In this document: piece by piece, positions 1 to 7,011 of the stretch | Numbering within the stretch: position 1 is the first letter of the stretch | Layout of the letters: each line of letters opens with the position of its first letter | Assembly (NCBI GenBank): GCA_012798145.1 | Contig: JAAZNT010000190.1 | Location: forward strand, 1 to 9,880 | Reading direction: 5' to 3' | DNA: 9,880 nt | From: Thermoanaerobaculaceae bacterium | Lineage (GTDB): Bacteria; Acidobacteriota; UBA4820 | The notes under the pieces: model-generated | Seen by the model: only the letters and a program-made list of their open reading frames with translations | What the model was told of the DNA's origin: nothing | The model's database searches: none | Made by a program: the position numbers and the translations under genes

Positions 1-1
1 A

Positions 2-475
2 ACAAATCAGGATTTAAGCGTAACTTTATCTTGGAGCGGAAGTTCCTCAACATATAACCTCTATTTCGGAGATACTCAAAATCCTTCTCTGCTTACAACG
101 ACTTCCTCAACGACTTACACCATTTCAGGGCTTGAATACGGAAAAACTTACTATTGGAGAGTTGATACTGTTGGAGGGTGCGGGAATTCAACAGGCGAAT
201 TATGGAGTTTTTCAACTTATAAATATGGAATATCTTCAGTATCAGCGCTTAAAAATCCTTTTAGACTTGCTGTTATAGGAAGCAATTTTTCATACGATTC
301 AACAGTTAAAATTAACGGGGTTGAGGTTCCCTCTGTGAGCAGAAAAGGTTCAACAAAGATAGTCGCAAAAGGGGGAAGCGCCCTTAAAAATATGTTGCCC
401 AAGGGAGTTAATGTTACAATCACAGTTGAAGACAACGCAGGCGGAACATCAAAGCCCTTCAATTTTACAAGATAA
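2..475 (+). CDS. Secreted FN3-TIG domain protein, C-terminal fragment
   Basis: The frame is open from base 2 to the TAA at 473-475, giving 157 residues; the 5' part lies outside the window. Residues about 1-73 read as the end of a fibronectin type III domain: beta-strand pattern, LSVTLSWSG, then LEYGKTYYWRVDTV near its end, a typical FN3 closing signature. Residues about 74-157 look like an IPT/TIG immunoglobulin-like domain: SALKNPFRLAVIGSNF, then a KINGVEV turn, ending in VTVEDNAGG-type strands and FNFTR. Such domain strings occur in exported, surface-attached or secreted proteins that bind polymers or cell partners. No catalytic motif is visible in this piece, so the role of the whole protein cannot be told. 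A bidirectional terminator follows 20 bp after the stop. Confidence 0.8.
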   Translation, partial: TNQDLSVTLSWSGSSSTYNLYFGDTQNPSLLTTTSSTTYTISGLEYGKTYYWRVDTVGGCGNSTGELWSFSTYKYGISSVSALKNPFRLAVIGSNFSYDSTVKINGVEVPSVSRKGSTKIVAKGGSALKNMLPKGVNVTITVEDNAGGTSKPFNFTR

Positions 476-495
476 AATAAAAAAACAATATAAAT

Positions 496-527
496 AAAAA
501 AGGCAGGGAAAACTCCCTGCCTTTTTT
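496..527. terminator. Bidirectional rho-independent terminator
   Basis: Perfect 8-bp stem GGCAGGGA (502-509) / TCCCTGCC (514-521) with loop AAAC. It is preceded by six A (496-501) and followed by six T (522-527). The A tract becomes a U tract on the other strand, so it can stop both the plus-strand FN3-TIG gene and the minus-strand M16 operon, which converge here. Confidence 0.93.
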
Positions 528-547
528 GTTTGCTTTGTTAAACTAAA

Positions 548-2656
548 TCATTTGCTGAAGAAATCCGGAGAAACTCCACTGTTGATTTTGACCTTCCAGA
601 TTTTGTTTGAAACTTTTGGCTCGTTGTTAATATTTACTGTGATTTCCTGTGGAACTTTTAAGCCCTGAATCTCTTTAAAGTTTTTATATATTTCAACAAC
701 ATCTTCTTTTCCCTTTTCTCCAATGTCTTCATATCTTACTGCTTGGAGAAGTCCCGATTTTTTGTCAAGGAAAAGCAGGAAAACTGTTTGTGGTGTCTCA
801 ACGGCAATTAGTTCTGCCGGGTTCCCGCCAAATGTTCCCTCTTTCAAATACTGCGCCTTCACTTTTCCTTCAAGAATGCTTTTGAAAAGTAAAAGCCCGC
901 CGCCTTCGGTCCACATAGATGTTTTTAAATCTTTTGCTTCCGATTCCGGGATGGGTGCGCTCTGCGCTCCTTGGAACATTTTGGCGTTGTCGCCGTCAAG
1001 CGCCATTTTTAAACTTACTTCTCCGAAAAGAAGTTCAACGGCGTATTTATCGGGGAAAAGGAGGTAAGATTTGTAAGGCATTTCTCCGCCTTCCATCAAA
1101 ATTTTTCCATCGCTGTAATAATCTTTCAATGAATTAAAAGCTGGTTCCCCTATTGCTTTGACCGCTTTTTTGATTAATTCGACGGCTTTACCTTCCGCTT
1201 GCGGATTTGAAGCCATTTCAACCTTTTTGCCTGTTGGAATTGTTATGTCAATTGTGTTAACAGATCCATATTTTGAAAGTGGTTCGTCAAATTCCTTTAC
1301 TCTTCCAAGAGCAACAATGGTAAGCTTTTCGGGGATAAGATAATTTTTTGCAACTCTTAAAACATCATCCTTTGTCACCTTTTCAACAGCGTCTCTTATC
1401 TTTTTGTTGAAATCGGTGGGATAGTTGTAAAACCTGTAAGTCAGCATTCTGTTTACAAGCTTTGAAGTTGAATCAAATTGGAAGGCGTATCTGTTCAAAA
1501 AGCCCTCTTTTGCCACTTTCAGTTCGTCGTCACTTACAGGAGTTTCTCTAATTCTCTTGATTTCGTCAAGCATCGCTGAAAGGGCTTTTGAAGTTGTTGA
1601 GGGCTTTGTCGATGTATAGAAATAGAACATTCCTTTGTGGTCAAATTCTGGTGACATAAAGGAGCCGGCTCCGTAAGCAAGTCCTAATTCAGTTCTGACT
1701 TTTTTGAAGAGGCGGGAAGAGAATCCACCTCCCAAAATTTCGCTCATAATATATGTGGGGGCGTAATCGGGATCGTCATACCTTAACCCGAGTTGTCCCA
1801 TAAAGATGAATGTCTGTTCAACATCTGTCTTTTCAATTTGGTTGACTGAATATTTTTGTTCAGGAATTGAAGGAAGTGTAATTTCTGGCTTTGGACCTTG
1901 ACTTTTCCAACCACCGAGATATTTTTCAAGTTTTTGTTTCATATCCGCCGTTGAAAAATCTCCCCAAACCGCTAAATAGGTCATATCGGGTCTGAAATAT
2001 TTTTGGTGGTAATTGATGAGGTCTTCTTTTTTAAGGTTGTCAACATCCCAATATTCAACCTGCCTTGCGTAGGGGGAGTCTTTGCCGTAAAGAATCTTAT
2101 TGAGTTCTCTTTCAACAACGTTCATCGCTTCATCGTTTCTTCTTGAGATAGCAGACCTCATTTGAGTTTTTGCAAGGTCAATCTTTTCATCCTCAAAAGC
2201 GGGATTTAGGATAAAATCGGCAAAAAGTTTAATAACCTCATCGGTGTTTTCTTTAAGACAGTCGGCTTGAATTTCAATGGCAGATTCTCCTGAATAAGTC
2301 TCAATTGAAGCACCTATTCTGTCAAGATATTTGTCAATATCATCGCTTTTCATTGATTTTGTTCCGCCGCTTCTTAAAACTTCTCCAAAAAGTTCTGCCA
2401 GACCATTTTTGTCAATAGGTTCCGCAACCTTACCGCCTTTGACCATCGCCCTTAAATTTACCGTGGGGAAATCATGGTCTTCAACAAGCATAACAACAAC
2501 GCCGTTTGAAAGAGAAATTTCCGCAACCTCCGGCGGTTTTATGTCGTTCAATTTTGGAAAATTCAACTGGTCAATAATTCTTTTCGGTTTTTCCTGCGCT
2601 GTTAATGTGAAAGTTAAAATCGTCAATAAAACAAGACAAATTATCTTCCTTGTCAT
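548..2656 (-). CDS. M16 peptidase-like, degenerate partner with LolA-like C-terminal domain
   Basis: This is a 702-residue secreted protein with a Sec signal peptide at 1-20 (MTRK, hydrophobic core, cleavage near TLTA|QE). Residues about 45-455 form the two-lobed M16 (insulinase/pitrilysin, MPP-like) core. Where active enzymes have HxxEH, this protein has GLAELFGEVL (85-94), so both zinc histidines are missing. The second-lobe motif is intact: GGGFSSRLFKKVR (309-321) followed by LGLAYGAGSF, carrying the Arg and Tyr that M16 partner subunits supply for substrate binding. Residues about 490-700 are an extra domain with alternating beta-strands (KSYLLFPDKYAVELLF, SLKMALDGDNAKMF) resembling LolA/LppX-type folds; I recall similar fusions in Acidobacteriota-type M16 proteins. 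It starts 9 bp after the stop of the intact M16 gene, and its GGAGG Shine-Dalgarno overlaps that stop, so translation is probably coupled. Inference: it is the non-catalytic half of a periplasmic heterodimer. Confidence 0.9.
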   Translation of the reverse strand: MTRKIICLVLLTILTFTLTAQEKPKRIIDQLNFPKLNDIKPPEVAEISLSNGVVVMLVEDHDFPTVNLRAMVKGGKVAEPIDKNGLAELFGEVLRSGGTKSMKSDDIDKYLDRIGASIETYSGESAIEIQADCLKENTDEVIKLFADFILNPAFEDEKIDLAKTQMRSAISRRNDEAMNVVERELNKILYGKDSPYARQVEYWDVDNLKKEDLINYHQKYFRPDMTYLAVWGDFSTADMKQKLEKYLGGWKSQGPKPEITLPSIPEQKYSVNQIEKTDVEQTFIFMGQLGLRYDDPDYAPTYIMSEILGGGFSSRLFKKVRTELGLAYGAGSFMSPEFDHKGMFYFYTSTKPSTTSKALSAMLDEIKRIRETPVSDDELKVAKEGFLNRYAFQFDSTSKLVNRMLTYRFYNYPTDFNKKIRDAVEKVTKDDVLRVAKNYLIPEKLTIVALGRVKEFDEPLSKYGSVNTIDITIPTGKKVEMASNPQAEGKAVELIKKAVKAIGEPAFNSLKDYYSDGKILMEGGEMPYKSYLLFPDKYAVELLFGEVSLKMALDGDNAKMFQGAQSAPIPESEAKDLKTSMWTEGGGLLLFKSILEGKVKAQYLKEGTFGGNPAELIAVETPQTVFLLFLDKKSGLLQAVRYEDIGEKGKEDVVEIYKNFKEIQGLKVPQEITVNINNEPKVSNKIWKVKINSGVSPDFFSK

Positions 2657-2665
2657 TTTACCCTC

Positions 2666-4168
2666 CTACTTTGATTCTTGAGCAGTTGTCGTCTTCACGA
2701 TTCCGACAGTTCTGTTATTTTTGACAAAAATTTGATTGGCAATCCTCATAATGTCTTGAGTAGTCACCTTGTCTATTTTTTCAAGTTCTTTGAAAAGGTT
2801 TCTCCAATCGCCTGTAAGATTTTGATACATCGCAAGGTTCAATGCCATTCCACTGTTATCGTCAATTGACTGGATGAAGTTCTTTTTCGCTCTCGCTTTC
2901 AAGCCCTCCATCTCTTCTTGCGAAACAGGAGTTGTTTTCAATTTTTCAATTTCTTCATAAATTGCCTTTTCGCAATCTTCCGCTGTTTTTCCTTGATTTG
3001 GAACTGCGAAAAATAGAAACAATCCGGGATATTTTCTACCAAGCTCTGTGTAAGTTCCGGCATACATAGCAACTTTCTTTTCTTTGACTAAAGATGTGTA
3101 AAGTCGTGAAGACCTTCCTCCTCCCAAAATATCTGCGATTGCGTCGTAAACTGCGTTATCGGGATCGTCAAATGCTGGTTTGTGGTAAGCCACGACCAAA
3201 AACGGCTGTGAAGGGTCTTCCATAATAATTCTTTTTTCCGCTCTTTGGGGCGGTTCTTCAGAAACATATTGCGAGGGTTTTTCACCTGCGGGGATTTTGC
3301 CCAGATATTTTTCCAAAATGGGCATTGCGGTGTTCGGGTCAACATCGCCAACGATTACTGCAGTAAGATTTTTCGCCCTGTACCATTTGTCAAACCACGC
3401 TTCCGCATCTGTTCTGGAAATATGCTTTAAATCGGACATACATCCAATTACCCAAGATCTGTACATATGGTTTTTGAACGCAACTGCCATAAAATCGTCA
3501 AGCAATTTGCCAAAGGCGTTGCTTTCGCCCATTCTTTTCTCTTCCATAATGACATCTTTCTCTTTGTAGAACTCTCTCAGAACGGGATTTGTGAATCTAT
3601 CTGCTTCAATTGCAGCCCACAGTTCAAGTTTGTTTGAGGGAAGAGAATACATATAAACGGTCTGGTCAAAAGATGTGAAAGCGTTTAAATCCGGCGCTCC
3701 TTCTCTTTCAATAATTTCACCCAATTCGTTTTGAACTACAAACTGCTGGGCTTCCTCCTGCGCCTGCTGAAATTTTTCTTCAAGCGCTTTTATTTCAGAT
3801 TCCGACGCTTTGGGCTTTCTTTCTTTAGCCGCTCTCAATTCAAAAAACGCCTTTTCAACTTTGTCAAGGGCGACTTTTTCTTTCTCGTAGTCTTTTGTTC
3901 CTATCGTTTTTGTGCCTTTGAAAGCCATATGCTCAAAAATGTGAGCAAGCCCTGTCGCGTTTTGGTTTTCATTTGCTCCGCCAACATCTGCATAAATCAA
4001 GCCCGTGAAAACAGGAGCATCATGTTTTGGAAGAATCAACACTTTCAAACCGTTTGGAAGTGTTTTCTCAACAACGCTGTTTGAGATGGAATCAAAGCTG
4101 CCAGCGAAGACAATTGTTGAAATGACAGAAGCAATCAAGATTAACAAAGTCAACTTTCTCTTTAACAT
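2666..4168 (-). CDS. M16 zinc metallopeptidase, catalytic subunit
   Basis: A 500-residue protein starting at the ATG 4166-4168, chosen because AGGAG lies 6 nt upstream and the signal peptide (MLKRK, hydrophobic core, FA|GS) then begins correctly; an upstream in-frame start at 4192 would add eight charged residues. The zinc-peptidase motif GLAHIFEHMAFKGT is complete: HxxEH at residues 76-80. The third ligand is probably the first Glu of DVIMEEKRM (about 209). Residues about 93-145 are a charged, Lys/Glu-rich helical insertion (EKEKVALDKVEKAFFELRAA and onward) between the zinc motif and the NAFTSFDQTVY strand. The second lobe has GGGRSSRLY and AMYAGTY, with the conserved Arg and Tyr. M16 enzymes degrade or process peptides inside a closing chamber; the export signal puts this one in the periplasm. 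It is first in an operon with the degenerate M16 partner. Confidence 0.93.
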   Translation of the reverse strand: MLKRKLTLLILIASVISTIVFAGSFDSISNSVVEKTLPNGLKVLILPKHDAPVFTGLIYADVGGANENQNATGLAHIFEHMAFKGTKTIGTKDYEKEKVALDKVEKAFFELRAAKERKPKASESEIKALEEKFQQAQEEAQQFVVQNELGEIIEREGAPDLNAFTSFDQTVYMYSLPSNKLELWAAIEADRFTNPVLREFYKEKDVIMEEKRMGESNAFGKLLDDFMAVAFKNHMYRSWVIGCMSDLKHISRTDAEAWFDKWYRAKNLTAVIVGDVDPNTAMPILEKYLGKIPAGEKPSQYVSEEPPQRAEKRIIMEDPSQPFLVVAYHKPAFDDPDNAVYDAIADILGGGRSSRLYTSLVKEKKVAMYAGTYTELGRKYPGLFLFFAVPNQGKTAEDCEKAIYEEIEKLKTTPVSQEEMEGLKARAKKNFIQSIDDNSGMALNLAMYQNLTGDWRNLFKELEKIDKVTTQDIMRIANQIFVKNNRTVGIVKTTTAQESK

Positions 4169-4174
4169 ATTTTT

Positions 4175-4179
4175 CTCCT
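4175..4179 (-). promoter_or_regulatory. Shine-Dalgarno fixing the M16 start
   Basis: Minus strand reads GAAAGGAGAAAAATATG: AGGAG with a 6-nt spacer to the ATG at 4168. This supports the internal start over the in-frame ATG at 4192, which has no comparable site upstream. Confidence 0.75.
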
Positions 4180-4231
4180 TTCTATACTGCAAAACAAAAT
4201 TATTTCAAAAAAGACATTTTTTTTCAATCAA

Positions 4232-4281
4232 AATTCCTTTTTATAAGGAAAACGGCGAATTCCTTTCAAAAAACGGAATTC
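4232..4281. repeat. Two dyads bracketing the M16 promoter elements
   Basis: GAATTCC (4257-4263) and GGAATTC (4275-4281) form a 7-bp inverted repeat with an 11-bp gap that contains the putative -35. TTCCTT (4234-4239) and AAGGAA (4245-4250) form a second dyad enclosing exactly the -10. AATTCCTTT also occurs as a direct repeat (4232-4240 and 4258-4266, 26 bp apart). The arrangement could be an operator; no regulator is identified in this window. Confidence 0.45.
4240..4269 (-). promoter_or_regulatory. Sigma70-like promoter of the M16 operon
   Basis: On the minus strand: TTGAAA (4269-4264, 5 of 6 to the -35 consensus), an 18-bp spacer, then TATAAA (4245-4240, 5 of 6 to the -10 consensus). Transcription would begin near 4233 and leave a leader of about 65 nt before the ATG at 4168. 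It is the best pair I found by eye upstream of the operon; not proven. Confidence 0.5.
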
Positions 4282-4449
4282 ACAAATATGAGTTACGAAA
4301 AAGAATCAAAAAGGTTTCTAATTACTCTCTTTTATAAGCAAGAAAATCTTTTGAACTGCACATTTAACATTTTTTTGATTGTAATTTTCTATTGTTTCTT
4401 TATCCAAAATTTGTTAATAGAATAAATATTTCTAACGACTTTTATCAGC

Positions 4450-4630
4450 GAAAATGGAAGATAACCAAACAAACAATCGGCAGGCAGTTTGCCTAAGGCA
4501 ACCTGAAACATAATCAAAAATCTTCTTGCAAAATTTCCTTTTGCAGAATTTTTTTCTTATGTTTTCCAGCCTGCCTAAAACTCATCAATCTCTTTTAAAA
4601 CATCAAACGAGTGACTTATCTTCCATTTTC
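4450..4630. repeat. Nested inverted-repeat element, possible MITE or structured RNA
   Basis: Several inverted repeats sit inside one another in the right order. The outermost is GAAAATGGAAGATAA (4450-4464) with its perfect complement TTATCTTCCATTTTC (4616-4630). Next is GGCAGGC (4479-4485) with GCCTGCC (4569-4575), then AAACATAA (4506-4513) with TTATGTTT (4557-4564). Innermost is TGCAAAA (4527-4533) with TTTTGCA (4539-4545) around a 5-nt loop. The left half also contains its own hairpin, TTGCCT (4489-4494) A AGGCAA (4496-4501). The terminal repeats, small size and lack of coding capacity fit a MITE. I could not find a convincing target-site duplication at the edges, so a structured RNA or a cruciform regulatory site remains possible. 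Confidence 0.6.
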
Positions 4631-4684
4631 ACTTAACAACCTCTAATCGCTTGGAAGTGGTTTTTTTAATGACAAATCTGGGTT

Positions 4685-4690
4685 TATAAT
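4685..4690 (+). promoter_or_regulatory. -10 element of EamA gene, probably leaderless start
   Basis: A perfect TATAAT ends 5 nt before the ATG at 4696. Usual spacing would put the transcription start at or next to the A of the start codon. No good -35 lies 16-18 bp upstream (T-rich), and no Shine-Dalgarno precedes the ATG. Confidence 0.5.
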
Positions 4691-4695
4691 ATTAG

Positions 4696-5574
4696 ATGGA
4701 GCAAAGGAAGAAAGTTCTTGTTCTTTTGGTAATTGGCTTGATTGCGACATCTTTCCCTGCAATATTTGTCCGTCTGGCTGACGCAAACGCCCTGACAATC
4801 TCTTTTTACAGGAATTTTCTCGCCTCGCTGTTTATCCTTCCTTTGGCGCTTTTTCATTTTAAAAAACTTGGCGATTATTCGGCGCTTTCTCCGAGGATCA
4901 TTTTGGCTTCGCTTTTTCTTGCATTTCATTTTTACTGTTGGAATGCCTCGCTGAAACTGACAACAGTCGCATCTTCTCTTGTGATAGTGGCGACACAGCC
5001 GATTTGGTCTGCATTGCTCGGTGTTGTTTTCTTGAAGGAGAAAATTTCTTTAAGGGGTTTCCTGTCTGTATTTATTGCTGTTTCTGGAGTCTGCGCCATC
5101 GCTTTTCTTGATATTGGAAAAGGAAGCGAAAATCTCCTCGGCGACCTCCTTGCGCTTATTGCCGCTGTTTTGGCTTCCTCATATTTGATAACAGGAAGAA
5201 GCGTCAAGGATAAAATTCCACTTCCTTTGTGGCTTTTTTCTCTATATTTTCTCTCTTCGCTGATATTGCTCTTTGTCTGCCTTATAAGCGGAGTTAAACT
5301 TCACAACTTTTCTCAAACTACCTATTTGATGTTCTTTTTGATGGCTTTGATCCCCTCTTTTATAGGTCATTCTCTTTTAAATTACGCGGTAAGATTCATT
5401 GAGGCGTATAAAGTTCAACTTTGGCTTCTTCTTGAGCCGATTGTTTCAACTTTCCTTGCCTTTTTGATTTTTTCCGAGAAGCCAAACCTTTTATTTTATC
5501 CCGCTGCTTTTGTATCTCTTTTGGGTGTCATTCTTGGAATTTCTGAAAATTACGGCAAAAAAGCCCAGCCGTAA
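4696..5574 (+). CDS. EamA/DMT-family transporter, ten-TM
   Basis: This is a 292-residue inner-membrane protein built from two EamA repeats of about five helices each, the usual length and layout of drug/metabolite transporters. The first repeat shows SFYRNFLASLF (36-46) and the ATQPIWSALLGVVFLKEKIS signature (about 99-118). The second repeat shows LLEPIVSTFLAFLIFSEKP (about 245-263), the matching position in repeat two. Substrates in this family range from amino acids and sugars to purines and cannot be read from the sequence. The start at 4696 places the first helix at about residue 7 and has no Shine-Dalgarno but a perfect -10 just upstream. The 3' end overlaps the convergent methyltransferase gene by 25 bp. 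Confidence 0.92.
   Translation: MEQRKKVLVLLVIGLIATSFPAIFVRLADANALTISFYRNFLASLFILPLALFHFKKLGDYSALSPRIILASLFLAFHFYCWNASLKLTTVASSLVIVATQPIWSALLGVVFLKEKISLRGFLSVFIAVSGVCAIAFLDIGKGSENLLGDLLALIAAVLASSYLITGRSVKDKIPLPLWLFSLYFLSSLILLFVCLISGVKLHNFSQTTYLMFFLMALIPSFIGHSLLNYAVRFIEAYKVQLWLLLEPIVSTFLAFLIFSEKPNLLFYPAAFVSLLGVILGISENYGKKAQP
5550..5574. repeat. Stop-codon dyad in a convergent gene overlap
   Basis: TTACGGC (5550-5556) and GCCGTAA (5568-5574) are a perfect 7-bp inverted repeat with an 11-bp centre. The left TTA is the stop (TAA) of the minus-strand methyltransferase and the right TAA is the stop of the plus-strand EamA gene. On the minus strand the hairpin is followed by TTTTC, so it could be a weak terminator in that direction. 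There is no T tract on the plus side. Confidence 0.6.
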
Positions 5575-6251
5575 AGAATTGGAAGACAAATTTCGCATTC
5601 CATTTTTTTGCTTTCTGCTTTGAGGATTTCAAAGGTTTTTTCATCAATAATATTTCTTTCAAAAAGAAATTCAATCTCTTCAAAAATCTCCTCTCCTGAA
5701 ACAAGGCAAGCACCTTCCGTTTTTTTGAAATAAGTTTTGAAACCAAGTTTTTTAAGGTCTTGATGAAATTCCTTTTCAATGTTGAAATTTGCGCCAAGTT
5801 TTTTCAATCCCTCTTTGTATAATTTTTCAAAAAGAGTGTTGCCGTTCGAGAATCTTTCACTGTAAATCGGCTCTGAAAGAAAGAGAATCTTTCCCTCTTT
5901 TTTTAAAACTCTCTTGATTTCCTTTAGCGCTTGATTTATTTCTTTAATCCACACAAAGAAAAAACTTGCTGTAACAGCGTCAAAAGTTTTATCTGAAAAA
6001 GGAAGAAAAAGAGCATCTCCTTTTGCAAAAAAAACATTGTCGGGAATTTTAGAGGGAATCTGCAAATCAATCGCAAAAACATTTTTTTTGGCGGCGGTTG
6101 AGAGCTCTTTGCTTATTTGCAGTTCGCCAGCCCCCAGATCAAGAATCTTATCAAATTTTGCTATTTGCACCTCTCTGTAAATAAAGTGCCTCAGATTACT
6201 CAATTTGCCAAACTGCCAAGAATTTGAAGAGATCAAGTTTTTCCTTGTCAA
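5550..6251 (-). CDS. Class I SAM-dependent methyltransferase
   Basis: A 233-residue cytoplasmic protein with the Methyltransf_11-type Rossmann fold. SAM motif I is KILDLGAGEL (35-44), the acidic end of strand 2 is FAIDLQ (59-64), then GDALFLPF (78-85), and FDAVTASFFFVW with KRVLKKEGKILFLSEP (about 113-128) complete the fold. Substrate is unknown; the C-terminal part (130-233) is lysine- and glutamate-rich with no motif I recognise. The start is uncertain: the longest reading begins with TTG at 6251, 8 bp after the stop of the DUF2238 gene, with no Shine-Dalgarno. A second TTG at 6236 has AAGGA 5 nt upstream and would shorten the protein by five residues. No ATG is available. It is probably co-transcribed with the DUF2238 gene. 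Confidence 0.85.
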   Translation of the reverse strand: MTRKNLISSNSWQFGKLSNLRHFIYREVQIAKFDKILDLGAGELQISKELSTAAKKNVFAIDLQIPSKIPDNVFFAKGDALFLPFSDKTFDAVTASFFFVWIKEINQALKEIKRVLKKEGKILFLSEPIYSERFSNGNTLFEKLYKEGLKKLGANFNIEKEFHQDLKKLGFKTYFKKTEGACLVSGEEIFEEIEFLFERNIIDEKTFEILKAESKKMECEICLPILYGWAFLP

Positions 6252-6259
6252 TTTTAGAA

Positions 6260-6985
6260 TTATTTTTCTTTTTTTATAATTTTGATAATTTCATTTTCGC
6301 CCAGCGGCTTTTTTCCTTTAACTCTAAAACTTTCAGCCCATTCAGCAGCGAAATCTCTTTTAAGATAAGAGTTAATAACAGCGGTTATCGCCATACAAAT
6401 TAGAGCCCCTGTTGTAGCAAGAAGCATATCTTTTTGTGCGTCCCAAACATCGCCTTGAGAGCCAAGGTATGCTGCGCCGAGTTCTCCACCGAAAATTTCA
6501 GCCGCTGCCCACTCAAAAAGTTCATAAAGCATAGATGTCGACATTGTGAAATCAAGAGGGAAAAAATATCCCCAAAACCCTTTAACATCCGCAATTCTTA
6601 AATAGACTTCCCGGACAGGATAACAAAGAAAAAGCCCGTAAAGGAAGTGAACGCATCTGTCAAAGTTGTTTCTTTCCCAACCAACCATCGAATTGAAAGT
6701 TTTGCCGAAAAGCACCTCGCTCCATTGGTTGTATGGAACTTCCGAATATGTGTAATGAGCGCCAATCTCGTGAAGACAGAGAAATAAAAAAATAAGCGTA
6801 AGCGAAACCCGCGAGAGCGGAAATTTTTTATAAGTTGCCGCAAGAAGGGCGACAAAACCGAAAACAAGAACATTTTCCATCAGCCAATCTTTTCTATAAA
6901 GCGGTTTTAAAGCAAGAATCAACCAAACAACAGAAAAAATTGCTCCGAGCAAAAACAAATAATTTTTATGAGATATTATCTTCAT
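6260..6985 (-). CDS. DUF2238 (YjdF-type) integral membrane protein
   Basis: A 241-residue multi-helix inner-membrane protein matching the DUF2238 family (E. coli YjdF type). Conserved polar motifs lie in or near membrane segments: HEIGAHYTY (72-80), RNNFDRCVHF (105-114), ELFEW (155-159) and QGDVWDAQKDM (177-187). The clustered His, Glu and Asp residues look like a possible metal or catalytic site, but the family function is not established. The start at ATG 6985 is chosen because GGGAGG lies 4 nt upstream; a GTG at 7012 in frame would put that Shine-Dalgarno inside the coding region. The C-terminus is cytosolic-looking and lysine-rich (IIKIIKKEK). It is followed after 8 bp by the methyltransferase gene. 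Confidence 0.88.
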   Translation of the reverse strand: MKIISHKNYLFLLGAIFSVVWLILALKPLYRKDWLMENVLVFGFVALLAATYKKFPLSRVSLTLIFLFLCLHEIGAHYTYSEVPYNQWSEVLFGKTFNSMVGWERNNFDRCVHFLYGLFLCYPVREVYLRIADVKGFWGYFFPLDFTMSTSMLYELFEWAAAEIFGGELGAAYLGSQGDVWDAQKDMLLATTGALICMAITAVINSYLKRDFAAEWAESFRVKGKKPLGENEIIKIIKKEK

Positions 6986-6989
6986 TACG

Positions 6990-6995
6990 CCTCCC
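6990..6995 (-). promoter_or_regulatory. Shine-Dalgarno fixing the DUF2238 start
   Basis: GGGAGG followed by CGTA and the ATG at 6985 on the minus strand. The spacer is a little short but the match is strong; it argues against the upstream GTG at 7012. Confidence 0.7.
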
Positions 6996-7002
6996 AAAAC
7001 AT

Positions 7003-7011
7003 ATTTTAACA
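7003..7011 (-). promoter_or_regulatory. Possible extended -10 of the DUF2238 operon
   Basis: The minus strand reads TGTTAAAAT, a TGn extended -10 with TAAAAT. The -35 position (TTCCTT) is poor. It would give a leader of about 10 nt, just holding the Shine-Dalgarno. Low certainty. Confidence 0.3.

Larger units (their letters stand above)
4169..4695. other. Divergent intergenic region between the M16 operon and EamA gene
   Basis: There is no credible coding region in these 527 bases. They hold the M16 promoter and its dyads (4232-4281), a nested inverted-repeat element (4450-4630) and the -10 of the EamA gene (4685-4690). I see nothing recognisable in 4282-4449: it is AT-rich, with no tRNA, no tandem repeat and no strong hairpin followed by a T tract. 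Confidence 0.7.

Noticed and set aside
217..462. 81-residue minus-strand open frame opposite the FN3-TIG fragment
   Set aside because: It lies antisense to a frame with clear FN3/TIG sequence, has no Shine-Dalgarno and no recognisable family.
4166..4192. Longer start for the catalytic M16 protein at 4192
   Set aside because: It puts the AGGAG site inside the gene and adds charged residues before a proper signal peptide.
723..4337. Several plus-strand open frames of 60-117 codons across the M16 operon
   Set aside because: They are antisense shadows of two well-supported M16 genes, with low-complexity composition and no ribosome sites.
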